64,000 nucleotides of DNA from Argopecten irradians (taxonomy: Eukaryota > Mollusca > Bivalvia > Pectinida > Pectinidae). Positions within the stretch are counted from its first letter, which is position 1, and each line of letters opens with the position of its first letter. The notes below the pieces were generated by a model, which was not told the origin of the DNA, ran no database searches, and worked only from the letters and a program-made list of their open reading frames with translations. The position numbers were made by a program, and so were the translations under genes. This document shows, piece after piece, positions 36,220 to 49,389 of the stretch. The stretch covers positions 46,675,086 to 46,739,085 of the forward strand of contig NC_091135.1 of the NCBI RefSeq assembly GCF_041381155.1, given 5' to 3'.

Positions 36220-39200
36220 CATCAATGGACTTCTAGGCATTTATCAAATTTTCATACATTTCTATACAACTTTTTCAATTCTATTATATATATATATATA
36301 TATATCACCTATGATATTTTATAGGATATGGTACAATATTGGGACCGTTTTATGAACTTTTTTTAATCCCAATGGTAATATTGTGTGTTTCTTGTTAATT
36401 TGAAAATAAATCTGTTCACCAGTCATTCTAATATTCTAGTTGATTTGGCATTTTGTTTTACAGACATGTTAATGTTTTGAATTTAGATTATTGAAAAACC
36501 CGTAATAAAAGAACTTTAATATTTTGAATTTATTTGATATATAACAATGTTGTATGGTATTGATTTAAAAAAATCTTAAGTAACTTAAAAAATTTCATGA
36601 TTTACAAGGTACATCAAAATTACAGAATTTTTAAGTATTGTATTGACATTACTTTGACAAATTCCTATTAAATGGCGTAATTGTAGATTACAGTGCTACC
36701 CATAATAATAGTCACAAACATAGCAGTTTGGCTTAGGGCAATCGTGCAAATCATTTATATGTATGTGTAGTTCTGCAGGTACGGAGGTGTACAATTTTTT
36801 GCATCTTATATGGTTGTATGTTTTGTTGTTTTAATACTTGCTTTAAATTTTATTATTGCCAAGTGACACATAAAGAATTTTTAGTGTCAAGTTATACCTA
36901 ATTTGTAAAATAATGTGTATTTTTTAAATAGAAATAGCAACATTATGATTCCAGTTTATGTAGTATTAATTATTATGCACATCATGTATTTACAAATCTT
37001 CCATTGGTTGAAATCTTTGTACAGATTATTTGAGGGGAGTGAAATATTTCTTGAAAACTATTGCCTGGTACCCATATTTATGTTTTTGTCTGATATGTTT
37101 GAAATATGTTGATTTCTGCAAAACACTTGTTTTCAACACACTCTTTAATTTGTTTTGTATAATGTTACACAAAGGTGTATCATATTCTTAACATTTTTAC
37201 ACAAAGTAGGAACAGTGAAAGTCACCATTGAAATATTACATGGGATTGAAAAAATTCCAAGAGGAGTAAAACATTAGTGTCCAATAAATGTTATGTAGAG
37301 GAAAATTGCAATTCAATGGATGTAAAACATTTTTATATTAATTTCAATAATGATCTGGAGGGATAGTATTTTTTTATTCTATTTGTGGTGCTAGTTTGCT
37401 TTTAATTTACATGTACTAAAATCTAAAAGTACATACATACGGTACACAGGAGAAATACAACTTAAAGTAAAAAAAAAATACTTCTAATTTCTTTGATTAA
37501 ATTTGTTTATAGCCAAAGTAAGGACCCCCAACCACCAAATGCAAACATATTGTTCCCATGAAAATTGATTGCTTTACTTTACGGTAGGCAGTAAATGTCA
37601 GGAAATGAGTTTTAAAAGCCCAAATCATGCCTATAATTTACATACATTGTACAGTTTGTGTAGGCCTTCCAAAGTCCCGTGATACAAGTTTCCCATTTAT
37701 ATATGTAATTTAAGCTTAGAGGACTTTAAATTAGATATTTAAATGACCATTGATAATGTCATCAAGTTAAAAGTTACTTTAAAAAGATTTTTAAACATGA
37801 TCTGTGTTTTATACTCCATATAAAACTTGTAAAATTATATATTTGTTTGGAAAGGGCTGTCTGAGGGGTTAAAATATATTGAGACAGTATACCATATGTT
37901 TACATTAATATTATATAGATTACAAGTTTGAAACAGATGAAATGTGGAGTTGTACACCAGCGACCCTCGACCTCCAAACCCAGCTTTTCATTTCATAGTT
38001 AATTGTAGCAAAATAAAACAAACAACATTGCATGTTTGGAAGTTTTCATTGTTTTATGGGACATATTGTTTATATTCACTTGTTCAATTCTAAAGACATG
38101 AATTCCTATTGATACAAGTAACTTGAAGAGAGAAAATATACATTTAAAAATATATTCCTGTAACAATTTGTATTTGCATACACAAGTACAAAGTATTTAC
38201 ATGCATACATTGTTTTATTTTAACTGCTTTTAGATACCTCCAGGCTATGTTCATCATTCCGTTTTGTACTTTGATCATTTTTTAAATCTTTTATGTTTCT
38301 CATTATTCATTTTACATCAAATTTGTCATATTAAAAAAGAGAATGCAATTTTTTACCCCAACTACACAATGTATATTTGTATACCTGTTAAAACTGGTTT
38401 GAAAGCATGTTGTATGTTATTGAATATTCATCATTGGTTGCAGTAAATATTTGATTTGATTCAATTTTATTCCATATATTAATTTTTTTTAAATTATTAA
38501 CAGTGACAATATTGAAAAAAATATCAACTATTAAGATGTAAATAGATGCCTTTTTGAAATAAAAGCAGCAATTGTAAGTACTCGATTCCCTTTAGCTAGA
38601 TAAAAGAATTGTAATTTGAAAGGAGGGGGTTTTTTTTGGTAGAATATTGATCTTGAGGGAATTTCCTGAGATATAAGGATGATTTTGAAGGAATTTCCTT
38701 TGCTGGAACAATGATCTTTGGAGAATTTCTTACTATAGAAGAATGATCTTTAGAGAATTTCCGTAGATAGAAGAATGATCTTGAGGGAATTTCTCATACA
38801 TGATCTGAAGAATGATAATGAAACTTGTTAAAATTAAGTTGATTTACAAATATTACTGAGATATTTTGAATTTTATTTCAAAATACATGCACCATAACAA
38901 ATTTGTAATTTTGAAAAATGTTAGTGTTTCATGGTGTTTATTGGATAGTTAATATTCAGGTTATTTGAAAGATTTAATGAAAATGTAACTCAGCGATGAT
39001 TTGTCTTAACACAATTCTAAACTCAGTAAGAATTTGCCTAAAGTTTGTCATGTATCTTCTTAAAATGAATCGAAATAAATTCACTAAATGAATTCAGTAA
39101 AATTAAGAAAATATTGCATTAAGATGAATCTAAATGTTTAGCATTTAAAAGTCTGTTTTCTGAATGTGTAAATTGAAGAATCTCGATTGCAACATTCCTG

Positions 39201-39970
39201 GTGTTTGTAACTAAAAAAGTTCTATGCATTTCATGTGTGTTTAAATTGGGTGTATATACACTTTTTAATAATGGAGAATACAAACTTGATGAAGATCTTC
39301 TCAGCGCATACAAAAACGACATTCTAATGAACAATTTACTGAGTGTTAAAGAGTATGAGTAGACAATGAAGACTACCAATTATATTTGATAATTTGTTTG
39401 TTGTAGTATGTCAAACGTTTTGTATGAATGTCTGTTTATACCATTAAAATTACAAAGACTCAAAACACGATTTATCTGATCAATGTTTTAAAACTGTACT
39501 TTAACCACAACTTACCTATAACATTGCCTTGTAATAGGTGCAGCATGGATCTCTATCAAAGTATTGATAGATTATCTCCCCTTACCAGTATTGATTGATT
39601 ATCTCCCCTTACCACCTTGAGATTTTCTCTCACCAATCTGTGGGAAATATTTTAGAAATATACATGTATAGGGGATTAATTCCTGCCTTTCTTATTCATG
39701 GTCCGTTCTGTTATTCTGAACATGTACAGGCACTATTTATCTCATTTACTGCTTGTCACATGAACTTCATACTGGGAACTGGAGTGGTTCTGTTTCAATA
39801 TAGATTTTTGGCATTGACCTGCACCTTTACGTACTTCATCTGCTTGGGAACTGTATTTGATTGATAGAGTCTATAATACATGGGTGTCGACCACCTTGTG
39901 CATGACAATGTTGACAACTTATTCAAGATACATGGGTTTAGATATCCCTGTCCACTTGACAAACCCATTT
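36220..39970. other. LMLN 3' flank, no gene recognised
   Basis: AT-rich, with AATAAA-type words (for example about 36405 and 38568) that could end LMLN transcripts; none is decisive. A short repeated phrase gaatgatctt..gagaatttc recurs four to five times between 38640 and 38800. There are no conserved exons on either strand. Confidence 0.5.
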
Positions 39971-39971
39971 T

Positions 39972-40170
39972 AAAGGCCCACTACCTTTCAAGAGCAAAAT
40001 TTCAAAGTTTCTTAAAAACATTAATAACATTAGAAATATGTATCGATGGCCTAATATGAGGTAACAACACCAAACATAAGCAAAATTTCCTACATAATAT
40101 ATGAGATTTATTTTGATGTTTTGCCGTCTGGCTCAGTGATAGTCAACTAGGCCTACTGCATGCTATTCAC
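39972..40170 (+). repeat. Uninterrupted copy of the 1.6 kb repeat family
   Basis: Matches 1600-1684 joined to 3561-3690, and so serves as the empty-site reference for the 1685-3560 insertion. Confidence 0.75.
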
Positions 40171-40196
40171 GCAGGAAAAATAAGACAACCAGCATA

Positions 40197-40596
40197 TTGA
40201 AAATTAACATTGTATTTGTTTTAATTTTTTTTGAGATGGAGATATAACACAAAAATCTGAGTGTACTCTAAATAAACCGCGAAGCGGTTTATGATGAGAG
40301 TACAATCAGATTTTTGTGTTATATCTCCATAACATAAAAAATCTATTCAAATTAATCCTTATAATTCATTTTACTAAAGATAATCTCTTCAACATTTAAA
40401 ATTCATTTTGGGACTCTTTTGTCTATGAAATTATTACGCCGTCATCTCAGCCAATCAGAAGCGACGTTACAAACGGCGACGCCATTTTTCTTTATGGGCT
40501 GATAAAGTACATTTTTAAGCCAATGAAAATGCTCGTAACAAGCAAAATTGAATTATTGAAAATTAACATTGTATTTGTTTTAATTTTTTTTGAGAT
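40197..40596 (+). repeat. 40 bp direct repeats flanking a long perfect hairpin
   Basis: The phrase gaaaattaacattgtatttg...ttttttttgagatg occurs at 40197-40236 and again at 40557-40596. Directly after the first copy is a hairpin with 33 nt arms (40237-40269 and 40297-40329, one mismatch, starting tggagatataacacaaaaat), closed by ataaaccgc-gaa-gcggtttat. Confidence 0.85.
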
Positions 40597-40859
40597 GATG
40601 ATATTGAGTGTAGTATTAACAGAAGTTAATAACTTTTGCTACTCTACAAAATTATCAATCTGGCTTTATTTATGGAAAATTATGAAATTTCTGTTACTGC
40701 AAAATATTTGCATCAGGACATCCCCAGAAACATTGGTACGGTATGTTATAAGCAGAATGATCACATCAATGATATTGTACCCCCTATGTAAAATAGAGAT
40801 GTCTTTTCTCCAGCAACCACAGGATATGCCAGTGAAGTATGGGAGATAAAGTATCTTTT

Positions 40860-42160
40860 ATTAGTACTATATAATTATTGCCATCATCTATATCTGGTGC
40901 TACCATTCAAGTTCATAGACTTTAATCTAACACTGTCCTTAACCTACTGAGTAGTAATAAGGCACCTTGTACAAAATGACTAGCAGTTCTTTACAACCAC
41001 ACTGCAAGAATGAAAAGGTCAGTAACATACTGTTAGAGTTGGGTATGTAACTACAACACTTTGTATGTTGCATAAGCTACCATATTTATTTTGACTTTCC
41101 TTTTGCCCTACAAACCTTTCACTTCCTTAGTGTCGGTCAGGACCAATATGTGTATAGAATCAAACGGATATTCATTAGGTTGACACTAGTGAGTTCAGAA
41201 GATTTCCACAAAAGGTTTTTTTTCAAATTTTGCAGTGTTAAAGGTCTAGGTACATAACTACTTTTTATGTGCTGTTTATTTATTTTGTATGTTTTAAAAA
41301 GGCATAAAGGGCCTGAAATGATGTTTTCTAAAATTACTTTGGGTATATGGCAAGGGGACCCCTTGTGTCAATCTTTTGAACATAATTCTCATTTTTTAAT
41401 TATTTTTGTTAATAAAAGATACTTCATTCTTTATTTCATATCCATTTATAATGATATTTACGAATTATTTTTACGACAAATTGATTTTGAAGCAACAAAA
41501 CCTCAATTTTTTGTCAGGATAAAAATTGAGGATATTGGGTTTGCTCCAAATATTTGGCATTTTATCGATTTTGTCCACACTTTTAAACCATTTTAAAAAC
41601 ACGCTATAGGTATAATCTTATAAAAGATACTTTTTCAAAAAAATTGAAATCCGGGAAAAAAACATTTTATCGGCTGAAATGTAGCAAGTGGAATTTTCTA
41701 AAAAATCAATATTTGCCCTAGTTGACCATAAATTTAAAATTGATCATAGACACCATAATAAAACAACAGTTAGTGATAGAATGTTTCGTTAACTAACATA
41801 TGTACTCTAACATTATTGCATTTCTATTCATGCATCTTCCCTAACAGTACAAAAAATCCAAACAACTAGATATGCTCTTGAGTAAAACAAATAGTTTCTC
41901 TTTTCATATCAAAAATCAAATAATTATTGAAAAGAAATATATTTTCATCAGCAACTTAAACGCAATAGATACAAATTAAGATTATCCATCTCTTTTATGT
42001 AGATAAAAACTATTTTAAATTGAATTAAAAATGATTGAAGAGGGAAACAGAGTTACATTTGATTTTCAAATATTAAAGTATGTATAATTTAAAAATAATA
42101 CCAGTACCACTAAGGCTACAATCTTAATTTTGAGCAATCAGACGGCTTTTATTTCGAAAC
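40860..42160. other. Gene-free AT-rich stretch
   Basis: No exon, RNA or clear repeat. A 109-codon plus-strand frame at 41267-41596 has low-complexity composition rich in Phe/Ile, as expected from AT-rich DNA, and no recognisable domain. Confidence 0.5.
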
Positions 42161-42189
42161 AAGGGCAACAATGTATTTAAAACTGTAAC

Positions 42190-42580
42190 TATCTCAATCG
42201 GCATACCCCATAACCCATATGTACCAATTTTCATTAATATCTAATATCTAAATTTCAACCAATCAGAGATCTCCATTTTGTTGCCATGGCAACCAATCTT
42301 TTAAAAAGGGATTCCATGTTATTCAGCTTATTTTATAACCCATATATACCAATTTTCACTTAAATCTGACAATATCTAAATTTCAACCAATCAGAGGCCT
42401 CCATTTTGTTTCCATGGCAACTAATCTTTTTGAAAGTCTTACCATGTTATTCAGCATACCTCGTAACCTCTATATACCATTTTTCACTTCATTCTGACAT
42501 CATTTAAATTTCAGCCAATCAGAGGCCTCCGTTTTGTTACCATGGCAACCAATATTTCAAAAGGTGTTACCATTATATTT
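42190..42580 (+). repeat. Three tandem copies of a ~125 bp unit
   Basis: The unit contains cataacccatat, accaattttcac, atttcaaccaatcagag, ctccattttgttgccatggc and ccatgttattcagc. Copies start near 42200, 42330 and 42465. It is not related to the hairpin-ended families. Confidence 0.8.
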
Positions 42581-42985
42581 AGCATCAAAAATTATTACAG
42601 TACACTGTTTTTCACTTACATCGGACTCTGGAATCATAAACTGGAAATGTATAACTAGGTATACTAACAAAGAGGTGGTCCGTTGCTACATGCACTCTCT
42701 ATTTTGAAGTCACTCAAAAACAGTTTTCCCGGATTTTAATTTTGAACCTAATTTACACATTGACAGAAAATGTCATGGGAGTATTTTTAAATGGGGGTAA
42801 AATTGTGGACAAAACCAGTAACAGGGTAAAATGAGATGACAAAGAGCAATGTTTCGTTTTTGCTTTTTCCAAAAAGTGTTACTTTTTCGTAAAAAATATT
42901 ATTTGAAACAAAATTTTCCGTTAAAAATCTAAAAGAAATGACTTAAATATAAAGTATACGATCTACTCAAATGATTTATGAATAA

Positions 42986-45099
42986 ACAAGAGATCCCAGA
43001 GTGATCTTGGCGCCCACCAAAGATTGATCTATGTCTGACAAATGAAAGAGGGATCTTTTCTCTGCTTTTCAAACTTACACTTCTTTTTTCTGCTTTTCAA
43101 ACTTTAAACTATCAAAATCCAAGATGGTGGTCGCAAAATGCAATAGGCAGAACTAGGGTCCTAGGGGAACCTACATATGAAATTTGAGAACAATCCCTTC
43201 AATACTTTCTGAGAAATAGCGGTAACAAACTTTAACTATCAAAATCCAAGATGGCTGCTGGTCGGCCATCTTGTTGACCGATCAGTCCCAAAATGTAATA
43301 TGCAGAACTAGGGTCATAGAGGAACCTACATATGAAATTTGAGAAAGATCCCTTCAGTACTTTCTGAGAAATAGCGGTAACAAACTTTATCTATCACAAG
43401 AGATCCCAGAGGGATCTTGGCGCCCACCTAAGAACGATCTTTGTCTGACAAAGGAAAGAGGGATCTTTTCTCTGCTTTTCAAGCTTTTACTACATATTAC
43501 TACACAAGAAATTTGAGAAAGATCCTTGACTACTTTCTGAGATATATTACAGTAACAAACTTCAATTATCAAAATCCAAGATGGCTACCTGTCGGTCATC
43601 TTGTTCACCGAACAGTCCTAAAATGCAAAATGCACAACTAGACCCCTAGAAGAACCTGCACATACAATTTGAGACAGATCCTTTCAGTACATTCTTAGAC
43701 ATAGCGGAAAAAAACTTCAATTGTCAAAATCCAAGATGGCGTCTTGTCGGCCATCTTGTACACCGATCGATACCAAAATGCAATATGCATAACCAGGGAC
43801 CTTGGGGAACCTGCACATGAAATTTGAGACAGATCCCTTCAGTATTTTCTAAGTAATAGTGGTAACAAGCTTCAATTCTCAAAATCCAAGATGGCGGCCT
43901 TTCGGCCATCCTGTTCATCGATCGCTCCCAAAATGCAATATGCACAACTAGGGCTCTAGGGGAACCTGTACATGAAATTTGAGAAGAATTCTTTTGGTAC
44001 TTTCTGAGAAATAGCGGTAACAAAATTTAAATATCAAAATCCAAGATGGCGGCCTTTCGGCCATCTTGTTCATCAATCAGTCCCAAAATGCAATATGCAC
44101 AACTAAGCCCATAGGGAAACCTGCACATGCAATTTGAGACAGATCCCTTCAGTGCTTTCTGAGAAATAGCTGTAACAAACTTCAATTGTCAAAATCCAAG
44201 ATGGCGGCCTCTCGGCCATCTTGTTCACCGATCAGTCCCAAAATGCAATATGCACAACTAGGGCTCTAGGGGAACTTACATGTGAAATTTGAGAAAGATC
44301 CCTTCAGTACATTCTGAGAAATAGCGGTAACAAACTTTAACTATCAAAATCCAAGATGGCTGCCTGGCGGCCATTTTGTTGACCGATTGGTCCCAAAATA
44401 CAATATGCACAACTAGGGCCCTAGGTGAACCTCCATATAAAATTTGAGGAACATCACTTCAGTACTTTCTGAGAAATAGCGGTAACAAAATTTAACTATC
44501 AAAATCCAAGATGGCGGCCTGTCGGCCATCTTGTTCATCAATCAGTCCCAAAATGCAATATGCACAACTAGGGCCCTAGGGAAACCTGTACATGAAATTT
44601 GAGAAAACTTCAATTGTTTGCTGTACTTTCTGAGAAATAGCTAGGGTAACAAACTTTGAGAAAGCAAGACTAGACTATCAAAATCCAAGATGGCGACCTG
44701 TCGGCCATCTTGTTAACCGATTGGTCTCAAAATGCAATATGCACAACTAGGCCCCTAGGGGAACTTACATGTGAAATTTGAGAAAGATCCCTTCAGTACA
44801 TTCTGAGAAATAGCGGTAACAAACTTTAACTATCAAAATCCAAGATGGCTGCCTGGCGGCCATTTTGTTGACCGATTGGTCCCAAAATACAATATGCACA
44901 ACTAGGGCCCTAGGTGAACCTCCATATAAAATTTGAGGAACATCACTTCAGTACTTTCTGAGAAATAGCGGTAACAAGAATTGTTAACAGACGGAAGGAC
45001 GGACGGACGGACGGAAGGACAGACGGACGGAAGGACGGACGGACGGACCACGGACAAAAAGCGATTTGAATAGCCCACCATCTGTTGATGGTGGGCTAA
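42986..45099 (+). mobile_element. Hairpin-ended elements, family 1, head-to-head-of-tail pair
   Basis: Two 5' ends are present: ACAAGAGATCCCAGAGTGATC at 42986 and a second, ACAAGAGATCCCAGAGGGATC, at about 43397. A single 3' end gatggtgggCTAA closes at 45099. About ten ~165 bp units carry ccaagatggcggcctgtcgg, gcaatatgcacaactaggg and aatagcggtaacaaac. A (GACG)n microsatellite (44993-45055) precedes the 3' hairpin cccaccatctgttgatggtggg. Either the second element inserted into the first or the head was duplicated. A shadow frame of 99 codons lies inside. Confidence 0.85.
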
Positions 45100-46312
45100 A
45101 AATGTAGAATATTTAACAAAGGCTAACCTTTTTTGGCATGTTTGTGCAGGTAGTTTTAATGAAAATGACTACAAAGAATTCAGGCCCTTTGGGCCTTTTT
45201 AAAATCACAAAAGGAAAAAGAAGTGTCATTTTAAAGGGACAATTAGTAGTACTTTCAATATGCAAAGTTTCAAGAAAATTTGGCTGTGGGCAGTTTCTAT
45301 GGGATTTTTAACATTAGCTTGAACACCACCTTTCATTTTGATTCTGTGGCTTTGCAGGAGACTTTTTAAGGACAGCAGTAATACACAAAACTAGCACTTT
45401 GATGCAACAATACAAGCTCAAGGCAGTTAGAATAGGCCAACTTATACGGTTATCAGAGGTGACATTAAATGTCTTATACAGACTAATATTTAAGGACTTT
45501 CCAACTCGCACATAACCATGACAGTGATGAAATTTTAGCTAATTACATATAGTTAATCATAACTCTCTTTCACTTTGTACTGTACACATTTACATCATTA
45601 TGTTGTTTTTTTGTGTTTGCTGCACCTGATAACCGAATTCCACTTTGACAACATGGCTATGTGCGAGACAAAAAGTGCTTTAACCAGGTCACATTTCCTT
45701 AAATGTGTTACAATGTAACCAGACATCAACAGTTAGCTGTACAACTGTACTTGTATCTAACATTCATACATGCACATTACACCTGCTTAAACATATGAAA
45801 CTTACCATCATTTTAGCAAACTCAATAACCTGAAGAAAACATCCCAATCTAACGTTGCTGATATGTCAGAGAAGGTAGAGAACAGTTATTGACTCGACAT
45901 GGGACTCACATTAACTTGATAAATCATGGCAATACAACAAATTTACAAACAAGAACTAAGGCCATCAGACTTAATGTTTAAAAATTTTATTCACAGTACT
46001 TGTATATAAAGGCAATAGTTTGGTAGATAAAACATATGGATTAACAGTAATTGTGTATACATAATATAGAATACACATCTTTAAGACAAATAACATCCAA
46101 ATCTAGTGATTCAAAGTATCGCAAAACTTAGTGCGGAGGACAACATCAAACATCATTCTTTGGTAAAATACTAAATTAATCAAGCTGTAAAAAGGCTTTA
46201 ATACAATAAAATCATAGGTGGTTTCTACTTCTCCAACATAACAGAATGTCACTCATTGCAACCCTTCAATGAGGACTTCATATAACAATGAAAAGCAATG
46301 GATTTATAAATC
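45100..46312. other. Gene-free stretch before the retrotransposon
   Basis: No exons, RNA genes or repeats could be supported. Confidence 0.5.
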
Positions 46313-46316
46313 TATT

Positions 46317-46461
46317 CGCCAATATTAGGCTAAACGTTGGAAGACAAATCACAACACAAACGCAGACTGTAAAGCTTGTAATGACGTCATCAAGGCGAGC
46401 GTAATATAAGGAACCAATTCCGGATAATGCGGATCCGGAATTTACTACCAATATACTGGCG
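46317..46461 (-). repeat. 3' LTR of the retrotransposon
   Basis: 145 bp copy of 51834-51978; the only difference found is in the phrase ataaGgaacc versus ataaTgaacc. Confidence 0.9.
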
Positions 46462-46480
46462 CTACCGCTTTTTTTCTTTC
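46462..46480 (-). other. Polypurine tract
   Basis: On the minus strand GAAAGAAAAAAAGCGGTAG directly abuts the 3' LTR. This is the expected plus-strand priming site. Confidence 0.65.
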
Positions 46481-46785
46481 AAAGAGAGAACATCAATTAT
46501 AGTATATACTTTTAAACATGAACACACTCATTGGGTAGACTGCCCTCGTGCGTGTAAGGGGATTATTCTGCCCCGGTTATTTTCACAAAAAATACACACT
46601 TAACATATTCAAAAGATTAGAGTTCAAAGTTACATCCGATAATTGGAATCGGAAAAGTTATTACAAAGCTACCTATTTGGCACTTAGAAAAATAAGAAAC
46701 AATTAAAAGGCGTTGGAAAAACATTACTGGTACATGGTCACTAGTCACTCCATAACTAACACGTTCAATCAAAAAGGTTTACTTA

Positions 46786-47634
46786 TTAATCAGTCACATA
46801 GTCATCCAGATACTTGGGACGCTGGATTTCCCGGCGAGGCCTGTTGGTTACGATCGGGGTTGTGAAAGTTTCTTGTCCATTGTTAAGGGTCGACTGAGGG
46901 TTGAATTCATGCGCTGGTATCTCCGATATGACGCTAGGAATTTCGGGTAGTGGTTGTGGTTGTGGAGTTTCTAGCGGTTGCTCATTTTCGCGAAATGTCA
47001 TCGGTCTGTTTCCAATACTAGTTGGCAATGTTTTATTACACGAGTCCGACTCGTCCTCATCGTTGAGTACAGAATTGTCAGACGCGAGAGTTTCTCTTTC
47101 CGTTCTTGTCGAAGTGGTGGAAGGAACCTTAAACAAGTCAGAATCCTTCACGCGGTATGACGATTTACGGAGTTGAGATCCTGCAAACTTACAAATGTTA
47201 CGCCACTGACCGTCACAAGATACAACGATATATCTGTCCCTTCCGTAGAACTTATTACGGTCGTCGTTCACGTACACGATGTCTCCAACGCGACTTTGCG
47301 GAGGCGTAGGCAGACAGTTGGACGGTGATTTCGACTTCTCACTATAAGGATGGTTTGCGGTTTTGAGATCGTGTTGACGCGAAATCAATTGCTGGTCGTC
47401 AACTGGGATTTGATGGTGAGTGAACTGATCTCGTTGAGTCCACATTTCACGAGCGGACAACCCTCGGTTTCGAAAGCGCGTGTTCATCCGGGACACAGCG
47501 AGTCCTAAGAGGAGAGGTGTTACTGCTCTGCACGTAGGGTCTTGTCGTAGGATTTCGTCCTCCAATTCCTGGATCGCGCGTTCGGCAACAGGATTTTTGT
47601 TTGGGTTTTTGACACGGCCGATTTCAATCCTCAA
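46786..47634 (-). pseudogene. Retrotransposon integrase C-terminus (fourth pol piece)
   Basis: Opens with RIEIGRVKNPNKNPVAERAI, which holds the catalytic glutamate of the DDE triad, then the C-terminal domain (VGDIVYVNDDRNKFYGRDRY) and a Pro/Ser-rich tail. Its first codon is not ATG; it is the continuation of the preceding piece after a small frame break near 47636. Confidence 0.85.
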
Positions 47635-48608
47635 TCGGTGTGTTTAGACAAGTCCTTGTCGTTCACGAGAGCGGAAAACCCAGGCGCGCCATCTGTTCGA
47701 ATAACGGAGAATGGGCCGTCTAACGGATGCATTTCCGAGCACAAGTAGATCAGACCGTCACGAAGAGATTCGCGTCGTTCGTTTTCCAATATTATCGCGG
47801 CAGTGAACGATGTGACGTACTCGCGAACCACGAGAATAAGTTGGCGTTCGCGTTTCATAACATCTGCCGCAAACATCAGACCGATTTTTGCTGGGGGATC
47901 CCCAGTGCTTTGCACCCGAGTGTGACGCTGAATTTTGCTGAGTGACGCACATTGATGACATCCGGATGTTGTTCGTTCAACTGCCTTGTCCATGTCGAGG
48001 GCGAAGAAATAGCGATGTACAACGGCTTTGAGTTGATGAGTTGACGGGTGGTCCAATTTGATATGGAGCGACGTCAGAAGACCTTCCAATACGTTGCGCG
48101 GAATGATTATTCGTTCACGCTGTGGTTCAAACGGGATATCTTTCTTCACAACCAAAAGTCCGTCTTGTGCAATTGAGGCAGATTGTAGATAACGTTTGAC
48201 GTCCTTGATATTTGTGAGTTTTTTCGACGGCCGTGTCCCTTGTTTCAAGTGGGCATGTGTGCGACGCAGGTCAGAACATTCACTCTGAATAGATATCCAC
48301 GCAGGTCTGCTTATGTACGGCAGCTTCACTGAGTCGTTCAACACATCTTCTGTGGTAATGTGGCGTACCACAGAGCTTTCGGTGTACCGAATGAACGAAC
48401 AAACTTGACAGTTGGGCTCTTCACACTCTGCGGCATTCCGGCTAGAAAAGTCCGACGGTAAGATAGCAGCACCGGCGACATGTCTGATAGAAATTTGCTG
48501 CGACATGTCTGATAGAAATTTGATATCGACAAGCGGTAGCCAAAAATGTGGAGACACGCGGGCTAGCCGAGAACTCGCCCCTACACAGTTTTTCGTAAGC
48601 TTCCACAC
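47631..48608 (-). pseudogene. Retrotransposon RNase H end and integrase (third pol piece)
   Basis: After the duplication this frame carries the RNase H tail ([10 protein letters not shown]), an integrase HHCC finger ([13 protein letters not shown]...GCHQC) and the first two catalytic aspartates ([10 protein letters not shown] and IRTDGAPGF). It stops at 47631, just before the third catalytic residue. Confidence 0.85.
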
Positions 48609-49389
48609 ATGGTTTACTGTCTGTTAACACGCAAGCCGAAGCCGTAGACTGGATAATGTAAGGGCTGAAGTGTTTTATAGCGGAAGCAATCGAAAGGGCT
48701 TCAATTTCACAGGGAATCCATAGACTCTGATTCTGTCGCAGTTTGGCACTGAAGAAGCCGGCAAGCAGTAGTTTATTACCGCGCGCGATGTACAAAGTCG
48801 CTCCCAGACCTTTACACTTGACTGCACCGTCGGTGACTATCCACAATTGGTCGTTTGATCGCGGTAATGTTATGGACTTGTTGGTGCTCAAAGCGGTCTG
48901 AGCTTTACGGAAAGACGACAACAGTTCATCGGACCATAATATTTTGTCTTTCGACTCCCTTCCAGCAGTAGCGCTATCGAGTGGCGATATTAAAGACGAA
49001 CAGCTTTTTATGACGCGTGCGAGTACCTTATAGGCTCCAACGAAAGAACGCAGACCAGTGACTGTTGTCGGTGGTTCACACGAGGCGAGTGCGGCGATTC
49101 GGTGTGCCGATGCTCTGAGCGTTCCTTGACGCCAAATCCATCCGAGGATTGTGACTTCCTTTGGTGCAATTACGGTTTTGGTCGAGGAGAGATTCAAGCC
49201 AGACTTTTGTAAGGCATCCAGTAATCGACCGAAGTTTGATAGCAATTCCTCTTCCGAGTTTCCCCCGCAATAGAGATCGTCTGCTACTTTCGCAACGATT
49301 CCTTCCTGAACGAGATGACCGAGAACACGGCATGTCAATTCCTCCAAAGCCGTTTCAGAACCGGGCATACCCATCGGCAGACCGGGCAT
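48442..49389 (-). pseudogene. Retrotransposon RT-RNase H (second pol piece)
   Basis: Continues RT with [15 protein letters not shown] and the catalytic motif VADDLY (about 49270-49287), a Val variant of the YXDD box, then RNase H ([32 protein letters not shown]). The frame is disrupted by a 25 bp tandem duplication at 48476-48525. Confidence 0.85.

Noticed and set aside
41267..41596. 109-codon plus-strand frame
   Set aside because: Composition is typical of AT-rich noncoding DNA; no domain or splice context.
47631..49389. Programmed frameshifting as the reason for several pol frames
   Set aside because: The breaks fall inside RT, RNase H and integrase domains; one is a 25 bp duplication and one an extra base before a conserved motif, so they look like damage or errors rather than recoding sites.
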